This document shows positions 1 through 9,629 of a stretch of 64,000 nt of DNA, piece after piece. The position numbers and the translations under genes were made by a program. Every line of letters starts with the position of its first letter. Position 1 is the first letter of the stretch. This stretch comes from Pseudomonas graminis. GTDB lineage: Bacteria; Pseudomonadota; Gammaproteobacteria; Pseudomonadales; Pseudomonadaceae. The stretch lies in contig NZ_SOCR01000004.1 of NCBI RefSeq assembly GCF_004364335.1, positions 310,001 to 374,000 on the forward strand. Reading direction: 5' to 3'. The notes beneath the pieces were generated by a model. That model ran no database searches, was not told where the DNA came from, and saw nothing but the letters and a program-made list of their open reading frames with translations.

Positions 1-105
1 CTTGGCGGCGGCTTCGAGGGTTTTCAGGTCGGTGTCGGCGGCCATGGCCGAAGTGCTCAGCGCGATGGCCGAACCCAGGAGTGATGCCAGCAAAAGGTGT
101 TTCAT
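1..105 (-). CDS. ABC transporter periplasmic substrate-binding protein, N-terminal fragment (truncated by window edge)
   Basis: Only the first 35 codons are present; the gene continues off the left edge. The N-terminus is a clear Sec signal peptide: MKHLLL, a hydrophobic core, then an SAMA-A cleavage site followed by a DTDLKTLEAAAK mature start typical of extracellular solute-binding proteins (iron/putrescine/phosphonate-like clusters). A Shine-Dalgarno GGAGC lies just upstream. It is divergent from a UTRA/GntR regulator, which suggests that regulator controls this transporter. The substrate cannot be read from this fragment; aminoethylphosphonate or a polyamine-like compound are guesses from the family context. 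Confidence 0.7.
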   Translation of the reverse strand, partial: MKHLLLASLLGSAIALSTSAMAADTDLKTLEAAAK

Positions 106-161
106 TCGAAGCTCCTTTGTGCACTTCTCGACGGACTCATAGAAGTGTTCGTTGCGGATGA

Positions 162-175
162 TTGGTCTAGGTCAG
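162..175. promoter_or_regulatory. Putative UTRA/GntR operator near the transporter promoter
   Basis: TTGGTCTAGGTCAG resembles the TGGTCTANACCA operators of HutC/UTRA-type GntR regulators (NagR/DasR class). The left half is perfect and the right half degenerate. It lies 57 bp upstream of the minus-strand binding-protein start. A better match lies at 440-453. Confidence 0.45.
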
Positions 176-439
176 CAATACCTGAGCCAAGTTAGGCCAG
201 TTACATGACGCTTTCGTGTCTGGACCGACTCTTGCTGGAGCAAGCCACAGCCTCGGCGATCGCTGTGAAATGAGCGTAGACCATGCCCAAGCGCTTGATC
301 TGAAAGGCGCTGATGTATTCCCGGGCGCTGGCGTTGCAGTCGCTGCTGGCTGGAATGTCACGCAACGGTCATCTACGCTGCCTAGGCTCTGGAGCACCGA
401 AACGGGCCAGTCAGCGAGCGATACTGCCCTTAAATAGCG

Positions 440-453
440 CTGGTCTAGTCCAG
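440..453. promoter_or_regulatory. Putative UTRA/GntR operator upstream of the regulator gene
   Basis: CTGGTCTAGTCCAG is a near-perfect palindrome (12 of 14 positions) matching the TGGTCTANACCA sites known for HutC/UTRA-family GntR repressors. It ends 12 bp before the proposed ATG at 466, so bound repressor would block its own gene: autoregulation is inferred. Confidence 0.55.
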
Positions 454-465
454 ATAGGTAACGCA

Positions 466-1185
466 ATGCGCGAAGAAATACCCCGAGCGGTGACGACCAT
501 CTGCAACGCGCTGCAAGAGCAGATCGAACACGGCCTGTTGCCGCCAGGCAGCAAGTTGCCGGCTGAGCGCAAATTGAGCGAGGTCTTCGATACCACACGC
601 ATCACCTTGCGCGAGGCGTTGGTGCAGCTGGAGGCTCAGGGCTTGATCTACCGAGAAGAGCGCCGTGGCTGGTTCATTTCTCCGCCGCGTCTGGCTTATG
701 ACCTGATGCGCCGCAGCCACTTTCACGCGATGGTCCAGGCCCAGGGGCGAGTGCCCGCGACCCAGGTGATTTCCGCGCGGCTGCAACCTGCTTCAGCCGT
801 GATCTGCGGGCTGCTGCAATTGCCGGCGCTGTCCAGCGTGATCCAGATCTGCCGCGCCCGCCGGATTGATGAACGGCTGGTGCTCTACGTCGAGCACTAC
901 CTCAATCCCGATTACTTCCCGCACATCCTCGAGCTGGACCTGAACCAGTCGCTGACCGAGCTCTACGCCAGCCATTACGACATTCGCTACGGCCAGGTGC
1001 GTTTCGAAATGGTGCCCACGGCGTTGCCCATGGAAGCGGCGGGGGCGCTGAAAGTCTCCATCGGCAGCCCGGGCCTGCGCATCGCCCGGGTCAACCACGA
1101 TCAGCGCGGGCGGCTGATCGATTGCGATCTGGAGTACTGGCGCCATGACGCGATTCACGTGAGCGCGGTGGTGGCAGATATCTAG
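466..1185 (+). CDS. GntR-family transcriptional regulator with UTRA ligand-binding domain
   Basis: A 239-aa regulator, the usual HutC/UTRA length. The N-terminal winged helix (about residues 5-70) shows the GntR signature: LPPGSKLPAERKLSEVF, then TRITLREALVQLEAQGLI. The UTRA domain follows (about 90-235), with the conserved terminal segment DCDLEYWRHDAIHV. An upstream in-frame ATG at 313 exists, but the start at 466 gives the family length and lies just behind an operator-like palindrome (440-453). It is divergent from a binding-protein gene, so it probably represses that uptake system until a ligand binds the UTRA domain. The ligand is unknown. Confidence 0.88.
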   Translation: MREEIPRAVTTICNALQEQIEHGLLPPGSKLPAERKLSEVFDTTRITLREALVQLEAQGLIYREERRGWFISPPRLAYDLMRRSHFHAMVQAQGRVPATQVISARLQPASAVICGLLQLPALSSVIQICRARRIDERLVLYVEHYLNPDYFPHILELDLNQSLTELYASHYDIRYGQVRFEMVPTALPMEAAGALKVSIGSPGLRIARVNHDQRGRLIDCDLEYWRHDAIHVSAVVADI

Positions 1186-1191
1186 GCCGGC

Positions 1192-3432
1192 TTACGCCGA
1201 TGCATCGTCCTTCTTCTCGCGCACTTTGCTCACACGCCCGCCACTGGTGCTGACCTGCACATTCAGGCGCGGCGTCGCCAGGTCCATGCCGGCCTCATCC
1301 AGATAGCGCTTGAGCGACAGGTTGAACGCCCGCGACACTTCCCACTGCTTGATCGGCGCGGTCTTGAAGCGCGCCCGCAGGATGGCGTTACCGGAGTCGA
1401 AACTCTCCACACCCTGAATTTCCAGCGGTGACCAGATATTGCGCCGTTGCAGCGGGTCCGAGCGCATCTTCTGGCCGACATCGCGGACCATCTTCAGCGC
1501 GTCGTCGATGTTCATGCTCGCCGGAATCGCGATGCGGAAGATCGCGTAACCGAACTCCCGCGAGTAGTTCTGGATGCTCTTAATCTCGCTGAACGGGATG
1601 GTGTGGACGATGCCGTCGATGTCGCGCAGGCGCACCGTGCGGATGGTCAGGCCTTCCACGGTGCCCAGGTGCCCGCCGACGTCCACGTAATCGTCGATGG
1701 CCAGCGAGTCTTCGATGATGATGAACAGCCCGGTGATCAGATCCGCCACCAGTGACTGCGCGCCGAAACCGATTGCGATACCGATCACACCGGCACCGGC
1801 CAACAGTGGCGTCACGTTCATGCCCATGTTCGCCAGCGCGACGATCAGCGCGATGACGAAAATGGTCACGAACAGCACGTTGCGGATCAGCGGCATCATG
1901 GTCTGCGCACGGGTGTTGGCCAGGCCTTTGCGCGAGCGGGTCAGGGCGTGGTGAATCGCCGTGTCCGCGAGGATCCAGATCAGCCAGGCAAACATCAGTG
2001 TCGCCGCCAGCCCGATCAGCCGCAGACTGATGTCGCGGCCGTCGCCTTCGGCAAAACGGATCAGCGACAGCCCCCAGACCCGCAGGCCCAGTTCGATGAA
2101 CACCAGCCAGATCAGCATGTGCGCGACGGTATAAAAGAAATTTTTCAGGCGGTCCGAGTACAGCGCGTGACGCTTGTGAGCATGGCTTGGCTTGAGTGAA
2201 TGACGCCGCACCAGCCCGTTGATGACCATGCATAACACCAGCAGCACGGTGCAGATCAGGGCCTGACGCAATGCAGTGCTGGTGTCACCCGCAGAGAAAA
2301 ATGTGGCGAACAGGGAAACGCCCACCAGCACCAGTGCTGGCAGATACCAGAACGTGCCGATGACCTCGATACTGTCGCTCAGGGCACGACGGTTGAGGCG
2401 GCGCTCCAGCGCCTGATTGCGGATCAGATGCGCGATCGGCCGACGGAAGCGGATGATGAACAATCCGGTGGACAGCGCAGCCATGACATTGGCCAGGGTC
2501 GCCGCAGTGTGCGCCAGGTGCACGCCAAGGCTGGCGACCAGACGCGGGTCGCTCAACGCCTCGCCGAACGCGGCAAAGCTGCCGATCCACCACAGCGGCC
2601 GAAACGCCTGATGGCGCAGGATGTACAACGCCTGATGACGATGGGGCCCGTCCAGCAGTGAAAACGCGATCACACAGACCGCCGAGAACAGCGTGCCGAC
2701 CACCAGCGCGTAAGCAAGCACCATCGCCAGATCCCGGCCCAGCGACGGCGGCAGCGAGTAACTCAGGTAAATCGTGATGACCAGTGCCACCAGCCACGGG
2801 CCCAGCTTGCGGAGCGCGAAGCGCAGCATGTCCGACAGGCGCGGATGCTGCGGAAGCTCGGCGGAGAGGCCGAAGCGCAAGCGCACCTTGTGGCCCAGCC
2901 AGATCAACGCCGCCGCCAACAGCCCCCAGATCGCCAGCACCACGGCAAAGCCCCAGATGATCGGCCACCACTGGTTGGCCGGCAGCATCAGCGCCATCAG
3001 CTCATCCTCCGCCATACCCGCCTCATCCGCCCAGCGGCTGAGGGGGCTGTCTGCGCCGGTGAATTGTTTTTCCAGCTCGGCCAGCGAGCTGCCGATCAGG
3101 CCCAGCACGCCTTGCTCCACGGTCGGCTGCGCTTTCTTGGTGGCGTCCCGCAGCTTCTTCAGGTCTTCCAGCAACTTGCTGCGCTGCTGATCGTTTTCCA
3201 GCGACGTGATGACCTCGTCCAGCGACTGCCCCAGTGGCTCCTGAGCCTGAGGCTGCGTTTTGTCACCGCCACTGAGCAGGCTTGGCAGGCCCGCGGCGTG
3301 GGTCAATGCAAACGGGAACAGCGCCAGCAGGCAGAGCAGGAACAGACGGGGGAGAACGGAAAGGCGGGTGGGAGCGATCACCTGGAAACAAACCTCGAAT
3401 AGACAGGCGCTTGGGGTGGCGCGGTTTGGCAC
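1192..3432 (-). CDS. MscS-family mechanosensitive ion channel, large (about 746 aa)
   Basis: Inner-membrane small-conductance channel that should release solutes on hypo-osmotic shock. A signal-like hydrophobic N-terminus is followed by a periplasmic coiled-coil-like region rich in charged residues (about 70-130), several membrane spans (about 150-500), and the C-terminal MscS core. The core includes the pore helix and beta domain: GAGVIGIAIGFGAQSLVADL, then IDDYVDVGGHLGTVEGLTIR. It belongs to the longer MscK/YbdG-like architectures, not minimal MscS. A GTG at 3381, preceded by GAGG, is a credible alternative start that would put the signal peptide right at the N-terminus; the ATG at 3432 adds 17 unconvincing residues. 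It is alone in its transcript. Confidence 0.9.
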   Translation of the reverse strand: MPNRATPSACLFEVCFQVIAPTRLSVLPRLFLLCLLALFPFALTHAAGLPSLLSGGDKTQPQAQEPLGQSLDEVITSLENDQQRSKLLEDLKKLRDATKKAQPTVEQGVLGLIGSSLAELEKQFTGADSPLSRWADEAGMAEDELMALMLPANQWWPIIWGFAVVLAIWGLLAAALIWLGHKVRLRFGLSAELPQHPRLSDMLRFALRKLGPWLVALVITIYLSYSLPPSLGRDLAMVLAYALVVGTLFSAVCVIAFSLLDGPHRHQALYILRHQAFRPLWWIGSFAAFGEALSDPRLVASLGVHLAHTAATLANVMAALSTGLFIIRFRRPIAHLIRNQALERRLNRRALSDSIEVIGTFWYLPALVLVGVSLFATFFSAGDTSTALRQALICTVLLVLCMVINGLVRRHSLKPSHAHKRHALYSDRLKNFFYTVAHMLIWLVFIELGLRVWGLSLIRFAEGDGRDISLRLIGLAATLMFAWLIWILADTAIHHALTRSRKGLANTRAQTMMPLIRNVLFVTIFVIALIVALANMGMNVTPLLAGAGVIGIAIGFGAQSLVADLITGLFIIIEDSLAIDDYVDVGGHLGTVEGLTIRTVRLRDIDGIVHTIPFSEIKSIQNYSREFGYAIFRIAIPASMNIDDALKMVRDVGQKMRSDPLQRRNIWSPLEIQGVESFDSGNAILRARFKTAPIKQWEVSRAFNLSLKRYLDEAGMDLATPRLNVQVSTSGGRVSKVREKKDDASA

Positions 3433-3582
3433 CCGTGCCGGGTCAAGCAGAGGCGGATGAGTTTACGAGGGGAGAGGGGGTGTGGCGAGGGGAATTGTGA
3501 AGTCCGGGATAGCGCGATGTGCAGGCCGTTTCCATGACCTGTGAAGGAAATGGATCGGCCCGCTCTCAATGGTGGTTTGAGA

Positions 3583-4872
3583 TCAAGGCAACTCGGCGCT
3601 CGCGTAGAACGCCGACAGCACCTTCACCAGATGCGCCAGGTCTTGGCTGCCTGCCAGTTCACGGATCGAGTGCATGGCGAAGGTCGGCAGGCCGATGTCG
3701 ACGGTGCGAACGCCGAGGTGCCCTGCGGTGATCGGGCCGATGGTCGAGCCGCAGGCCATGTCGCTGCGCACGACGAAGCTTTGTACAGGGACTTCTTCGG
3801 CCATGCACAGGTGACGGAAGAAGCCGGCGGTTTCGCTGTTGGTGGCGTAGCGCTGGTTGCTGTTGACCTTGATCACCGGGCCGGCGTTGAGTTTCGGGCC
3901 GTGATTGGCGTCGTGCTTTTCGGCGTAGTTCGGGTGCACGCCGTGGGCGTTGTCAGCGGAGATCAGCAGGGATTTCTGGAGCGTGCGCACGTAATCGTCG
4001 CCTTCCGGCTGCAGGCGTTGCAGCACTTGTTCCAGCATCGGGCCGTCGGCGCCGCACGCGGACGTCGAGCCGACTTCTTCGTGGTCGGTGCAGATCAGCA
4101 GACAGGTTTCGTCGCCATCGGCATTGAGCAGCGCTTGCAGCCCGGCGAAGCAGGACAGCAGGTTGTCGAGCCGGGCGCCGGCGATGAAGTCGCCGTTGAG
4201 GCCGATGACGGCGGCGCTTTGGGTGTCGTAGAAGCTGAGTTCGTAATCGAGGACGACGTCGGCATTCAGACCGTGTTCGCGGGCCAGTTGATCGGTCAGC
4301 AGGGCGCGGAAGTCGGGGCGTTCGTCACCGGCGACCTGGGCCAGGATCGGTGGCAGTTCGGTCTGCGGGTTGATCGCCCAGCCTTCGTTGGCGGTGCGAT
4401 TGAGGTGGATCGCGAGGTTGGGGATGATGGCGATCGGCAGTTTGAAGTCGATCAACTGGCTTTCGACTTTGCCGTCCCGGCGGAAGGTGACGCGGCCGGC
4501 GAGGGAGAGGTCGCGGTCGAACCATGGCGCGAGCAGGGCGCCGCCGTAGACTTCGACGCCCAGTTGCCAGAAGCCCTGGCGTTGCAGTTCGGGTTGCGGT
4601 TTGACGCGCAGGCACGGGCTGTCGGTGTGGGCGCCGACGAGGCGAATGCCGCCGGTGAGGGGCGACAGGCGACCGAGTTTGAAGGCGACGATGGAGGAGT
4701 CGTTGCGGGTGACGTAGTAGCGGCCACCCGCTTCGGTGTACCAGGGCTCGCGTTCGTCGAGGCGCTGGTAGCCGGCGCCTTCGAGGCGTTGCACCAGGCT
4801 GGCGGTGGCATGAAAGGGGGTGGGGGAGGCCTTCAGGAAATCGATAAGGCCTTGATTCAACTCTTCGCGCAT
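3583..4872 (-). CDS. apeB: M18 family aminopeptidase (aspartyl aminopeptidase)
   Basis: A 429-aa cytosolic zinc aminopeptidase that removes N-terminal acidic residues from peptides. Metal-site motifs are visible: [10 protein letters not shown] near residue 80 and DHEEVGS near 265 (the catalytic Glu and metal ligand), plus the C-terminal AMHSIRE motif. The length matches bacterial M18 proteins. The start [14 protein letters not shown] is the usual one. It is a single gene between the MscS channel and a repeat-rich gap. The long plus-strand ORF across it is an antisense shadow. Confidence 0.95.
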   Translation of the reverse strand: MREELNQGLIDFLKASPTPFHATASLVQRLEGAGYQRLDEREPWYTEAGGRYYVTRNDSSIVAFKLGRLSPLTGGIRLVGAHTDSPCLRVKPQPELQRQGFWQLGVEVYGGALLAPWFDRDLSLAGRVTFRRDGKVESQLIDFKLPIAIIPNLAIHLNRTANEGWAINPQTELPPILAQVAGDERPDFRALLTDQLAREHGLNADVVLDYELSFYDTQSAAVIGLNGDFIAGARLDNLLSCFAGLQALLNADGDETCLLICTDHEEVGSTSACGADGPMLEQVLQRLQPEGDDYVRTLQKSLLISADNAHGVHPNYAEKHDANHGPKLNAGPVIKVNSNQRYATNSETAGFFRHLCMAEEVPVQSFVVRSDMACGSTIGPITAGHLGVRTVDIGLPTFAMHSIRELAGSQDLAHLVKVLSAFYASAELP

Positions 4873-4929
4873 AGGTTACTCCAGGCAGCAATGGGCGGGA
4901 GTTTACAGGCCAAAAGGTGTTTTGATCGA

Positions 4930-5236
4930 GATCAAGATCAAGATCCTTAAGATCAAAAGCGTCTGCCTGGGGGCAGACTGTTTCGCCTTCGGCGAGTTAC
5001 TTGGAAAAGCACCCCAAGTAACCAAGGGTGCTTGCTCCTGGTTTGGCCCCTCGTGCCTCGGGGTCCCTTCACTTCGGTCTCGCTCTGTGGGCCCGCCGCC
5101 ATCCGCCATCCATGGCGGGGGGCGGCTCTCGCCGCATCCCTGCGGCTCGGCCCACTGCGCGAGACCTGCGTTCAGCCTGCACCCAAGTCGCGATTTGGCG
5201 GTGACTGAGCCTTTTGTGTATGAAGATCAAAAGCAG
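4930..5236 (+). repeat. Long interspersed intergenic repeat, copy 1 (direct)
   Basis: About 300 bp present four times in this window: here, 5457-5712 inverted, 21165-21458 direct, and 22289-22467 inverted and internally deleted. Landmarks are CTGCCTGGGGGCAGACTG, a block containing TTGGAAAAGCACCCCAAGT, and a terminal TATGAAGATCAAAAGC. Copies 1 and 2 face each other around four REPs, forming a large inverted repeat. Apparent ORFs inside are not convincing genes. Confidence 0.8.
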
Positions 5237-5244
5237 ATCAAAAG

Positions 5245-5456
5245 CTTCCCGGCTGAAGCCGGTCCTACAGTCGGAGTCACCCCCCACTTCATTGAATGCA
5301 CGCGGTGCTGTTGTAGGACCGGCTTCAGCCGGGAAGGCGTCATCGGATACACCGCAAAACTGATGGTGCCCAGACGGGCCTCTTCCCGGCTAAAGCCGGT
5401 CCCACAGGGTGTACGCGGTGCTGTTGTAGGACCGGCTTTAGCCGGGAAGCTTTTGA
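5245..5456. repeat. Cluster of four Pseudomonas REP palindromes
   Basis: Four alternating-orientation REPs with the core CCCGGCTGAAGCCGG or its reverse complement (some with TTTAGCCGGG), each next to GTCCTACAG or TGTAGGAC. They fill the space between the two inverted copies of the long repeat. Typical BIME-like arrangement. Confidence 0.85.
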
Positions 5457-5712
5457 TCTTCATACGCAAAAAGACCATACACCGCCAATCGCGACTTTGG
5501 TGCAGGCTGAACGCAGGTCTCGCTCCGTGGGCCCGCTGCCCCCCGCCATGGATGGCGGATGGCAGCGGGCCCACGGAGCAAGACCGGAGTGAAGGAACCC
5601 TGACGAAGGAAGGGCCAAACCGAGAGCAAGCACCCTTGGTTACTTGGGGTGCTTTTCCAAGTAACTCGCCGAAGGCGAAATGATCTGCCGTTAGGCAGAT
5701 GTTCTTGATCTT
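5457..5712 (-). repeat. Long interspersed intergenic repeat, copy 2 (inverted)
   Basis: Reverse-complement copy of the 4930-5236 element, starting with GATCTTCATACGC and ending near the GCAGAT motif at about 5700. It has a few substitutions and indels relative to copy 1. It ends about 20 bp before the rluA stop codon. Confidence 0.8.
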
Positions 5713-5734
5713 AAGTCTGTTCTGACTAAAAACA

Positions 5735-6370
5735 TCAAAACGGCGCCGGACACTCAAACCGCAAACGCTCGCCCGTCCCCGGATGGGTAAACGCCAACAT
5801 ACTTGCATGCAGACACAACCGCGGATACGCCGCCAGCGCCTCCGGGTGCGCATACAAACCGTCGCCCAACAAAGGATGCCCGATTGACAACATATGCACC
5901 CGTAACTGATGCGACCGCCCCGTGATCGGCGTCAGCTCAACCCGACAATGGGTGTCATACCGCTCCAGCACCTTCCAGAACGTCAACGCATGCTTGCCGA
6001 ACTCATGATCCACCACATGACGCGGCTTGGTCGGCGGATCGTAACGCAGCGGCAAATCGATACTGCCGCTGTCCAGGTCTGGCTGACCCCACGCCAGCGC
6101 CGTGTAGGCCTTCTCCGTCTCGCGGTCATGAAACTGCCGGGACAACTCACGGTGGGTGTCCGCGTCACGGGCCAGCAAAATGATCCCGGACGTTTCCCAG
6201 TCCAGCCGATGGACGATTCGCGCTTCGGGGTAGCCGTTTTCCTGCAGGCGGGTAATCAGACAGTCCTTGTTATCGTCAGCGCGACCAGGGACTGAGAGCA
6301 GCAGGGTGGGTTTGTTCACCACCAGGACAGCGTCGTCCTGATGGAGGATATGAACGTTGGACAGCGGCAT
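5735..6370 (-). CDS. rluA: RluA-family pseudouridine synthase
   Basis: A 211-aa RNA-uridine isomerase, expected to modify 23S rRNA U746 and tRNA U32. The catalytic motif HRLDWETSG (active-site Asp) lies near residue 55, and the downstream conserved segment PITGRSHQLRVHM near 150. There is no N-terminal S4 domain, which fits the small RluA type over RluC/RluD. Its location directly downstream of minCDE on the same strand matches other Pseudomonas genomes. The N-terminal start MPLSNVHILHQDD is well placed. Confidence 0.9.
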   Translation of the reverse strand: MPLSNVHILHQDDAVLVVNKPTLLLSVPGRADDNKDCLITRLQENGYPEARIVHRLDWETSGIILLARDADTHRELSRQFHDRETEKAYTALAWGQPDLDSGSIDLPLRYDPPTKPRHVVDHEFGKHALTFWKVLERYDTHCRVELTPITGRSHQLRVHMLSIGHPLLGDGLYAHPEALAAYPRLCLHASMLAFTHPGTGERLRFECPAPF

Positions 6371-6522
6371 GGAACAGCCTCATCACTCAAACAGGTGCCG
6401 CACGATCGCAAGAGCCATCGCGGCGCAGAAAACAGGTCTTCAGGAACGCCAACGGCGGCGCGCTTACCTGATTCCGCAAAGGGATTCAGGCAACCGGGCC
6501 GCCGTGGCGACTGCCTTCTCGA

Positions 6523-6777
6523 TCAACGATCAGGCAGGGTGATATTCAGTTCCAGAATCGAGCAGCTGCCGTCGTTTTCAAGGGCGACATGCACGTCATC
6601 GTTACCGATATTGACGTACTTGCGGATCACCTCGACCAACTCCTTCTGCAGGGCGGGCAGGTAATCCGGGGTGCTGCGTTGGCCGCGTTCATGCGCCACG
6701 ATGATCTGTAGACGCTCTTTCGCTACCGACGCGGTGCTGGGCTTTTTGTTGGCACGAAAGAAGTCAAAAATGCTCAT
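6523..6777 (-). CDS. minE: Cell division topological specificity factor MinE
   Basis: An 84-aa protein with the MinE N-terminal MinD-activating helix ([19 protein letters not shown]) and the dimerisation half starting [12 protein letters not shown]. It stimulates MinD ATPase and drives the pole-to-pole Min oscillation that confines FtsZ assembly to mid-cell. Its start codon overlaps the minD stop (6777), indicating translational coupling within minC-minD-minE-rluA. Confidence 0.97.
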   Translation of the reverse strand: MSIFDFFRANKKPSTASVAKERLQIIVAHERGQRSTPDYLPALQKELVEVIRKYVNIGNDDVHVALENDGSCSILELNITLPDR

Positions 6778-7589
6778 CAGTTACCCCCGAACAGGCGTTC
6801 GAAAAATCCTTTTTTCTGTACGTCCAGGAAGCGGTGCTCACGGTCCTTGCCCAACAGACGGTCAACGGCATCGCTGTACGCCTGGCCGGCGTCGCTCTGG
6901 TCATCAAGGATGACCGGCACGCCCTGGTTGGACGCCTTGAGTACGGCCTGAGATTCCGGGATCACGCCCAGCAGGGTGACCGCCAGGATTTCCTTGACGT
7001 CTTCAACGCCCAGCATCTCGCCCTTGCTCACGCGCTCAGGGTTGTAACGGGTCAGGAGCAAGTGCTCCTTGATCGGATCTTCACCACGCTCGGCGCGGCG
7101 AGACTTGCTGGCCAGCAGGCCGAGCATGCGGTCCGAGTCACGCACCGAGGAGACTTCCGGGTTGGTCACGACGATGGCTTCGTCGGCGAAGTACATCGCC
7201 AGGTGAGCGCCCGTTTCGATACCGGCAGGGGAGTCGCAGACGACGTACTCGAAGGTTTCCTTGAGTTCCATCAGGACTTTTTCCACGCCTTCCTTGGTCA
7301 GCGCGTCTTTGTCACGGGTCTGGCTGGCGGCGAGGACGTAAAGACCTTCGATCTTCTTGTCCTTGATCAGCGCTTGCTGCAGGTTGGCTTCGCCGTTCAC
7401 TACGTTGACGAAGTCATAAACGACGCGACGCTCGCAACCCATGATCAGGTCGAGGTTACGCAGGCCGACGTCGAAGTCGACGATGACCGTTTTGTGGCCG
7501 CGCAGTGCGAGACCGGTACCGATGGCGGCGCTGGTGGTGGTCTTGCCCACACCACCCTTGCCGGATGTAACCACGAGAATCTTGGCCAA
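6777..7589 (-). CDS. minD: Septum site-determining ATPase MinD
   Basis: A 270-aa deviant Walker ATPase. KGGVGKTT (residues 11-18) carries the signature lysine, followed by [10 protein letters not shown] (switch/Walker A' region) and CDSPAGIE (Walker B). The C-terminal amphipathic membrane-targeting helix is [12 protein letters not shown]. In its ATP form it dimerises on the inner membrane and recruits MinC; MinE releases it. It is preceded by a 199-bp gap from minC. Confidence 0.98.
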   Translation of the reverse strand: MAKILVVTSGKGGVGKTTTSAAIGTGLALRGHKTVIVDFDVGLRNLDLIMGCERRVVYDFVNVVNGEANLQQALIKDKKIEGLYVLAASQTRDKDALTKEGVEKVLMELKETFEYVVCDSPAGIETGAHLAMYFADEAIVVTNPEVSSVRDSDRMLGLLASKSRRAERGEDPIKEHLLLTRYNPERVSKGEMLGVEDVKEILAVTLLGVIPESQAVLKASNQGVPVILDDQSDAGQAYSDAVDRLLGKDREHRFLDVQKKGFFERLFGGN

Positions 7590-7695
7590 GGTGTATCACC
7601 CCTAGAGGAAAAGGACGTTGAGTCCCTGAAGAGCCCCTCGTGACGGCGCAACTAAAGCGGGCGAGGGCGGTGATCGGAACCCGTGAAGGATTCCT

Positions 7696-7724
7696 GTTCG
7701 GGAGAACAAAAAAATATCCCGAAC
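7696..7724. other. Hairpin in the minC-minD intergenic region
   Basis: GTTCGGGA and TCCCGAAC form an 8-bp perfect stem around a 13-nt A-rich loop. There is no U tract on the minus-strand side, so it is not a standard terminator. It may adjust mRNA stability or the relative expression of minC versus minDE (inference). Confidence 0.4.
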
Positions 7725-7788
7725 GTCCCGGTGCCTTCGCGTCGTTTTCGCGACGAATCAGAGTGGCTTAAAAATGGCGCAGTATCCG

Positions 7789-8535
7789 TTAAAGACGGGT
7801 GATGTTCAACACGTCCCCGGAGAGACTGATCTGCACACCGGCACCCCACAGCGGATCCCGGCGCAGGTCTTCGGACACCTTGTACTGGCCGGCGATGGAG
7901 ATCAGTTCGGCGACCATTTGCTGGCAGAAAATCCTTGCCTTGGTATCACCTTTGATACCCGCCAGCGCCCGGCCGCGCATCGGGCCGTACACATGAATGT
8001 TGCCGTCGGCGAGCAGCTCGGCGCCGGGGCTGACCGAGGAAATCACCACCAGATCGGAGCCTTGGGCGTAGATCTGCTGGCCGCCACGGACAGGCGCCGT
8101 GATGATCTTGGTCGGCTTGATCAGCGGCTCGGGCGGCTTTTCAATGATTTCCGGCTTCTTTTTGATTTCGCCTTCCGTCGGATCGAGGGGTCGCTCGCGC
8201 GCGCCTGAAGGCGGCAGTACCGGTAGATCGATGGAAATGGCAGCGGCGATGTCTTCAATTCGGTTGGCACGGATGGCCAGGGTGCGCAGACCATGTTGAC
8301 GGCAGATGCGCATCATCGCCGGCAGATCGATCGCGCCTTCATCCGGAGGCAGTTTGTCGAGGGCCAGCACCAGCGGTGTATTGCTGAAGAAATTAGGCGC
8401 CTGGGCGACTTTGGCCGCCAGTTGACGATCCAGCGCTTCGAGGTTGTTGCGGGCCAGTTCCAGCACAGTGATGGCCAGCATGCTGCCCTTCAGCTGGAAC
8501 ACGGGGTCCTTGTCTTGCAATTCGATTTGGCTCAT
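7789..8535 (-). CDS. minC: Septum site-determining protein MinC
   Basis: A 248-aa FtsZ-assembly inhibitor. The N-terminal domain (about 1-110) contains [19 protein letters not shown] Pro/Lys-rich linker (about 125-150) follows, then the C-terminal beta-helix with [16 protein letters not shown] and [15 protein letters not shown], which binds MinD. The start [12 protein letters not shown] at 8535 gives the family length; an ATG 30 codons upstream would add residues absent from homologues. It is divergent from the lpxL-type gene. Confidence 0.95.
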   Translation of the reverse strand: MSQIELQDKDPVFQLKGSMLAITVLELARNNLEALDRQLAAKVAQAPNFFSNTPLVLALDKLPPDEGAIDLPAMMRICRQHGLRTLAIRANRIEDIAAAISIDLPVLPPSGARERPLDPTEGEIKKKPEIIEKPPEPLIKPTKIITAPVRGGQQIYAQGSDLVVISSVSPGAELLADGNIHVYGPMRGRALAGIKGDTKARIFCQQMVAELISIAGQYKVSEDLRRDPLWGAGVQISLSGDVLNITRL

Positions 8536-8677
8536 GTCGGCATACAGCGGCTTGTCGCTAAAAGTGCCGAGACTTATAACGATAACGCCCGCCAGCCGCA
8601 AGGGAGGCGCAACCGACGGCGGCACGATCCGCGCGAACCGATGTAGAATGCCCGCCTTTGTCCTGACGGAAGCTGTA

Positions 8678-9610
8678 ATGGATCGCCCGCGTTTTCGAGC
8701 TCACTTTCTTCATCCCCGCTTCTGGCTGCTGTGGCTGGGGCTGGGCTTGCTCTGGCTGATCGTGCAGTTGCCGTTTCGTGTGTTACTGGTGATCGGCCGT
8801 GCGCTGGGTTGGGTGATGTATTACCAGGCGACCGATCGCCGGGTGATTGCCGCGCGGAACCTGGAACTGTGTTTCCCCCAGTATTCGAAAGCCGAGCGCA
8901 AACGCCTGCTCAAGGAAAACTTCGCCTCCACCGGCATTGCCTTTTTCGAGATGGCCATGAGCTGGTGGTGGAGCAAACCCCGTCTTGCGCGGCTGGCGCA
9001 CATCGAAGGCCTTCATCATTTAAAGCAGGCGCAGCTGGACGGCAAGGGCGTGATCCTCATGGCCTTGCACTTCACAACCCTTGAAATCGGCGCGGCCCTG
9101 CTCGGTCAGCAACACACCATCGACGGCATGTACCGCGAGCACAAGAATGCGCTGTTCGATTACGTGCAGCGTCGCGGCCGCGAGCGTCACAATAAGGATT
9201 CAATCGCTGTCGAGCGCGAGGACGTGCGCGGCATGATCAAGCAACTGCGCAAGGGCCGGGCGATCTGGTATGCGCCGGATCAGGATTACGGCGCCAAGCA
9301 GAGCATCTTCGTGCCGCTGTTCGGCATTCAGGCCGCCACCGTGCCGGCCACCAGCAAATTCGCCAAGCTCGGCCACGCGCTGGTCGTGCCCTTCACTCAG
9401 GAGCGTCTGGCCGATGGCAGTGGCTACAAGCTGGTGATCCATCCGCCGCTGAGCGATTTTCCGGGGGAGAGCGACGAGGCGGACTGCATTCGCATCAATC
9501 GATGGGTCGAGCGCGCCGTCACCGCATGCCCCGAGCAGTACCTGTGGGCGCACCGGCGATTCAAGAGTCGGCCGCCGGGTGAGCCGAAGCTGTACAAGAA
9601 GCGTGGCTGA
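8678..9610 (+). CDS. lpxL: Lipid A lauroyl-type acyltransferase (LpxL/HtrB family)
   Basis: A 310-aa inner-membrane protein that adds a secondary acyl chain to lipid A from acyl-ACP. One N-terminal transmembrane span (about 15-45) is followed by the catalytic HX4E motif in ALHFTTLE near residue 130, and the acceptor-site motif YAPDQDYG near 200. The length matches Lpx[11 protein letters not shown] at 8678 is preferred; the longer ORF runs through the minC promoter region. The exact acyl specificity (LpxL1, LpxL2 or HtrB) cannot be decided from the sequence alone. Confidence 0.88.
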   Translation: MDRPRFRAHFLHPRFWLLWLGLGLLWLIVQLPFRVLLVIGRALGWVMYYQATDRRVIAARNLELCFPQYSKAERKRLLKENFASTGIAFFEMAMSWWWSKPRLARLAHIEGLHHLKQAQLDGKGVILMALHFTTLEIGAALLGQQHTIDGMYREHKNALFDYVQRRGRERHNKDSIAVEREDVRGMIKQLRKGRAIWYAPDQDYGAKQSIFVPLFGIQAATVPATSKFAKLGHALVVPFTQERLADGSGYKLVIHPPLSDFPGESDEADCIRINRWVERAVTACPEQYLWAHRRFKSRPPGEPKLYKKRG

Positions 9611-9629
9611 AACCGAGAGCTGAGACCCC

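Noticed and set aside
313..465. N-terminal extension of the UTRA regulator
   Set aside because: The extra 51 residues do not resemble GntR proteins and would span the operator-like palindrome.
3541..4950. 469-aa plus-strand ORF
   Set aside because: Antisense shadow of apeB (high-GC third-position effect); composition rich in Ala/Val/Gly/Asp without domains.
5245..5456. CRISPR-like alternating repeats
   Set aside because: These are REP palindromes in alternating orientation with no constant-length spacers and no cas genes.
4922..5683. 253-aa plus-strand ORF in the repeat-rich gap
   Set aside because: It runs through both long-repeat copies and the REP cluster, has no family features, and similar reading frames recur in other copies of the same repeat.
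7696..7724. Terminator between minC and minD
   Set aside because: The stem is good, but no U tract follows on the coding strand and minD-minE need to be expressed with minC.
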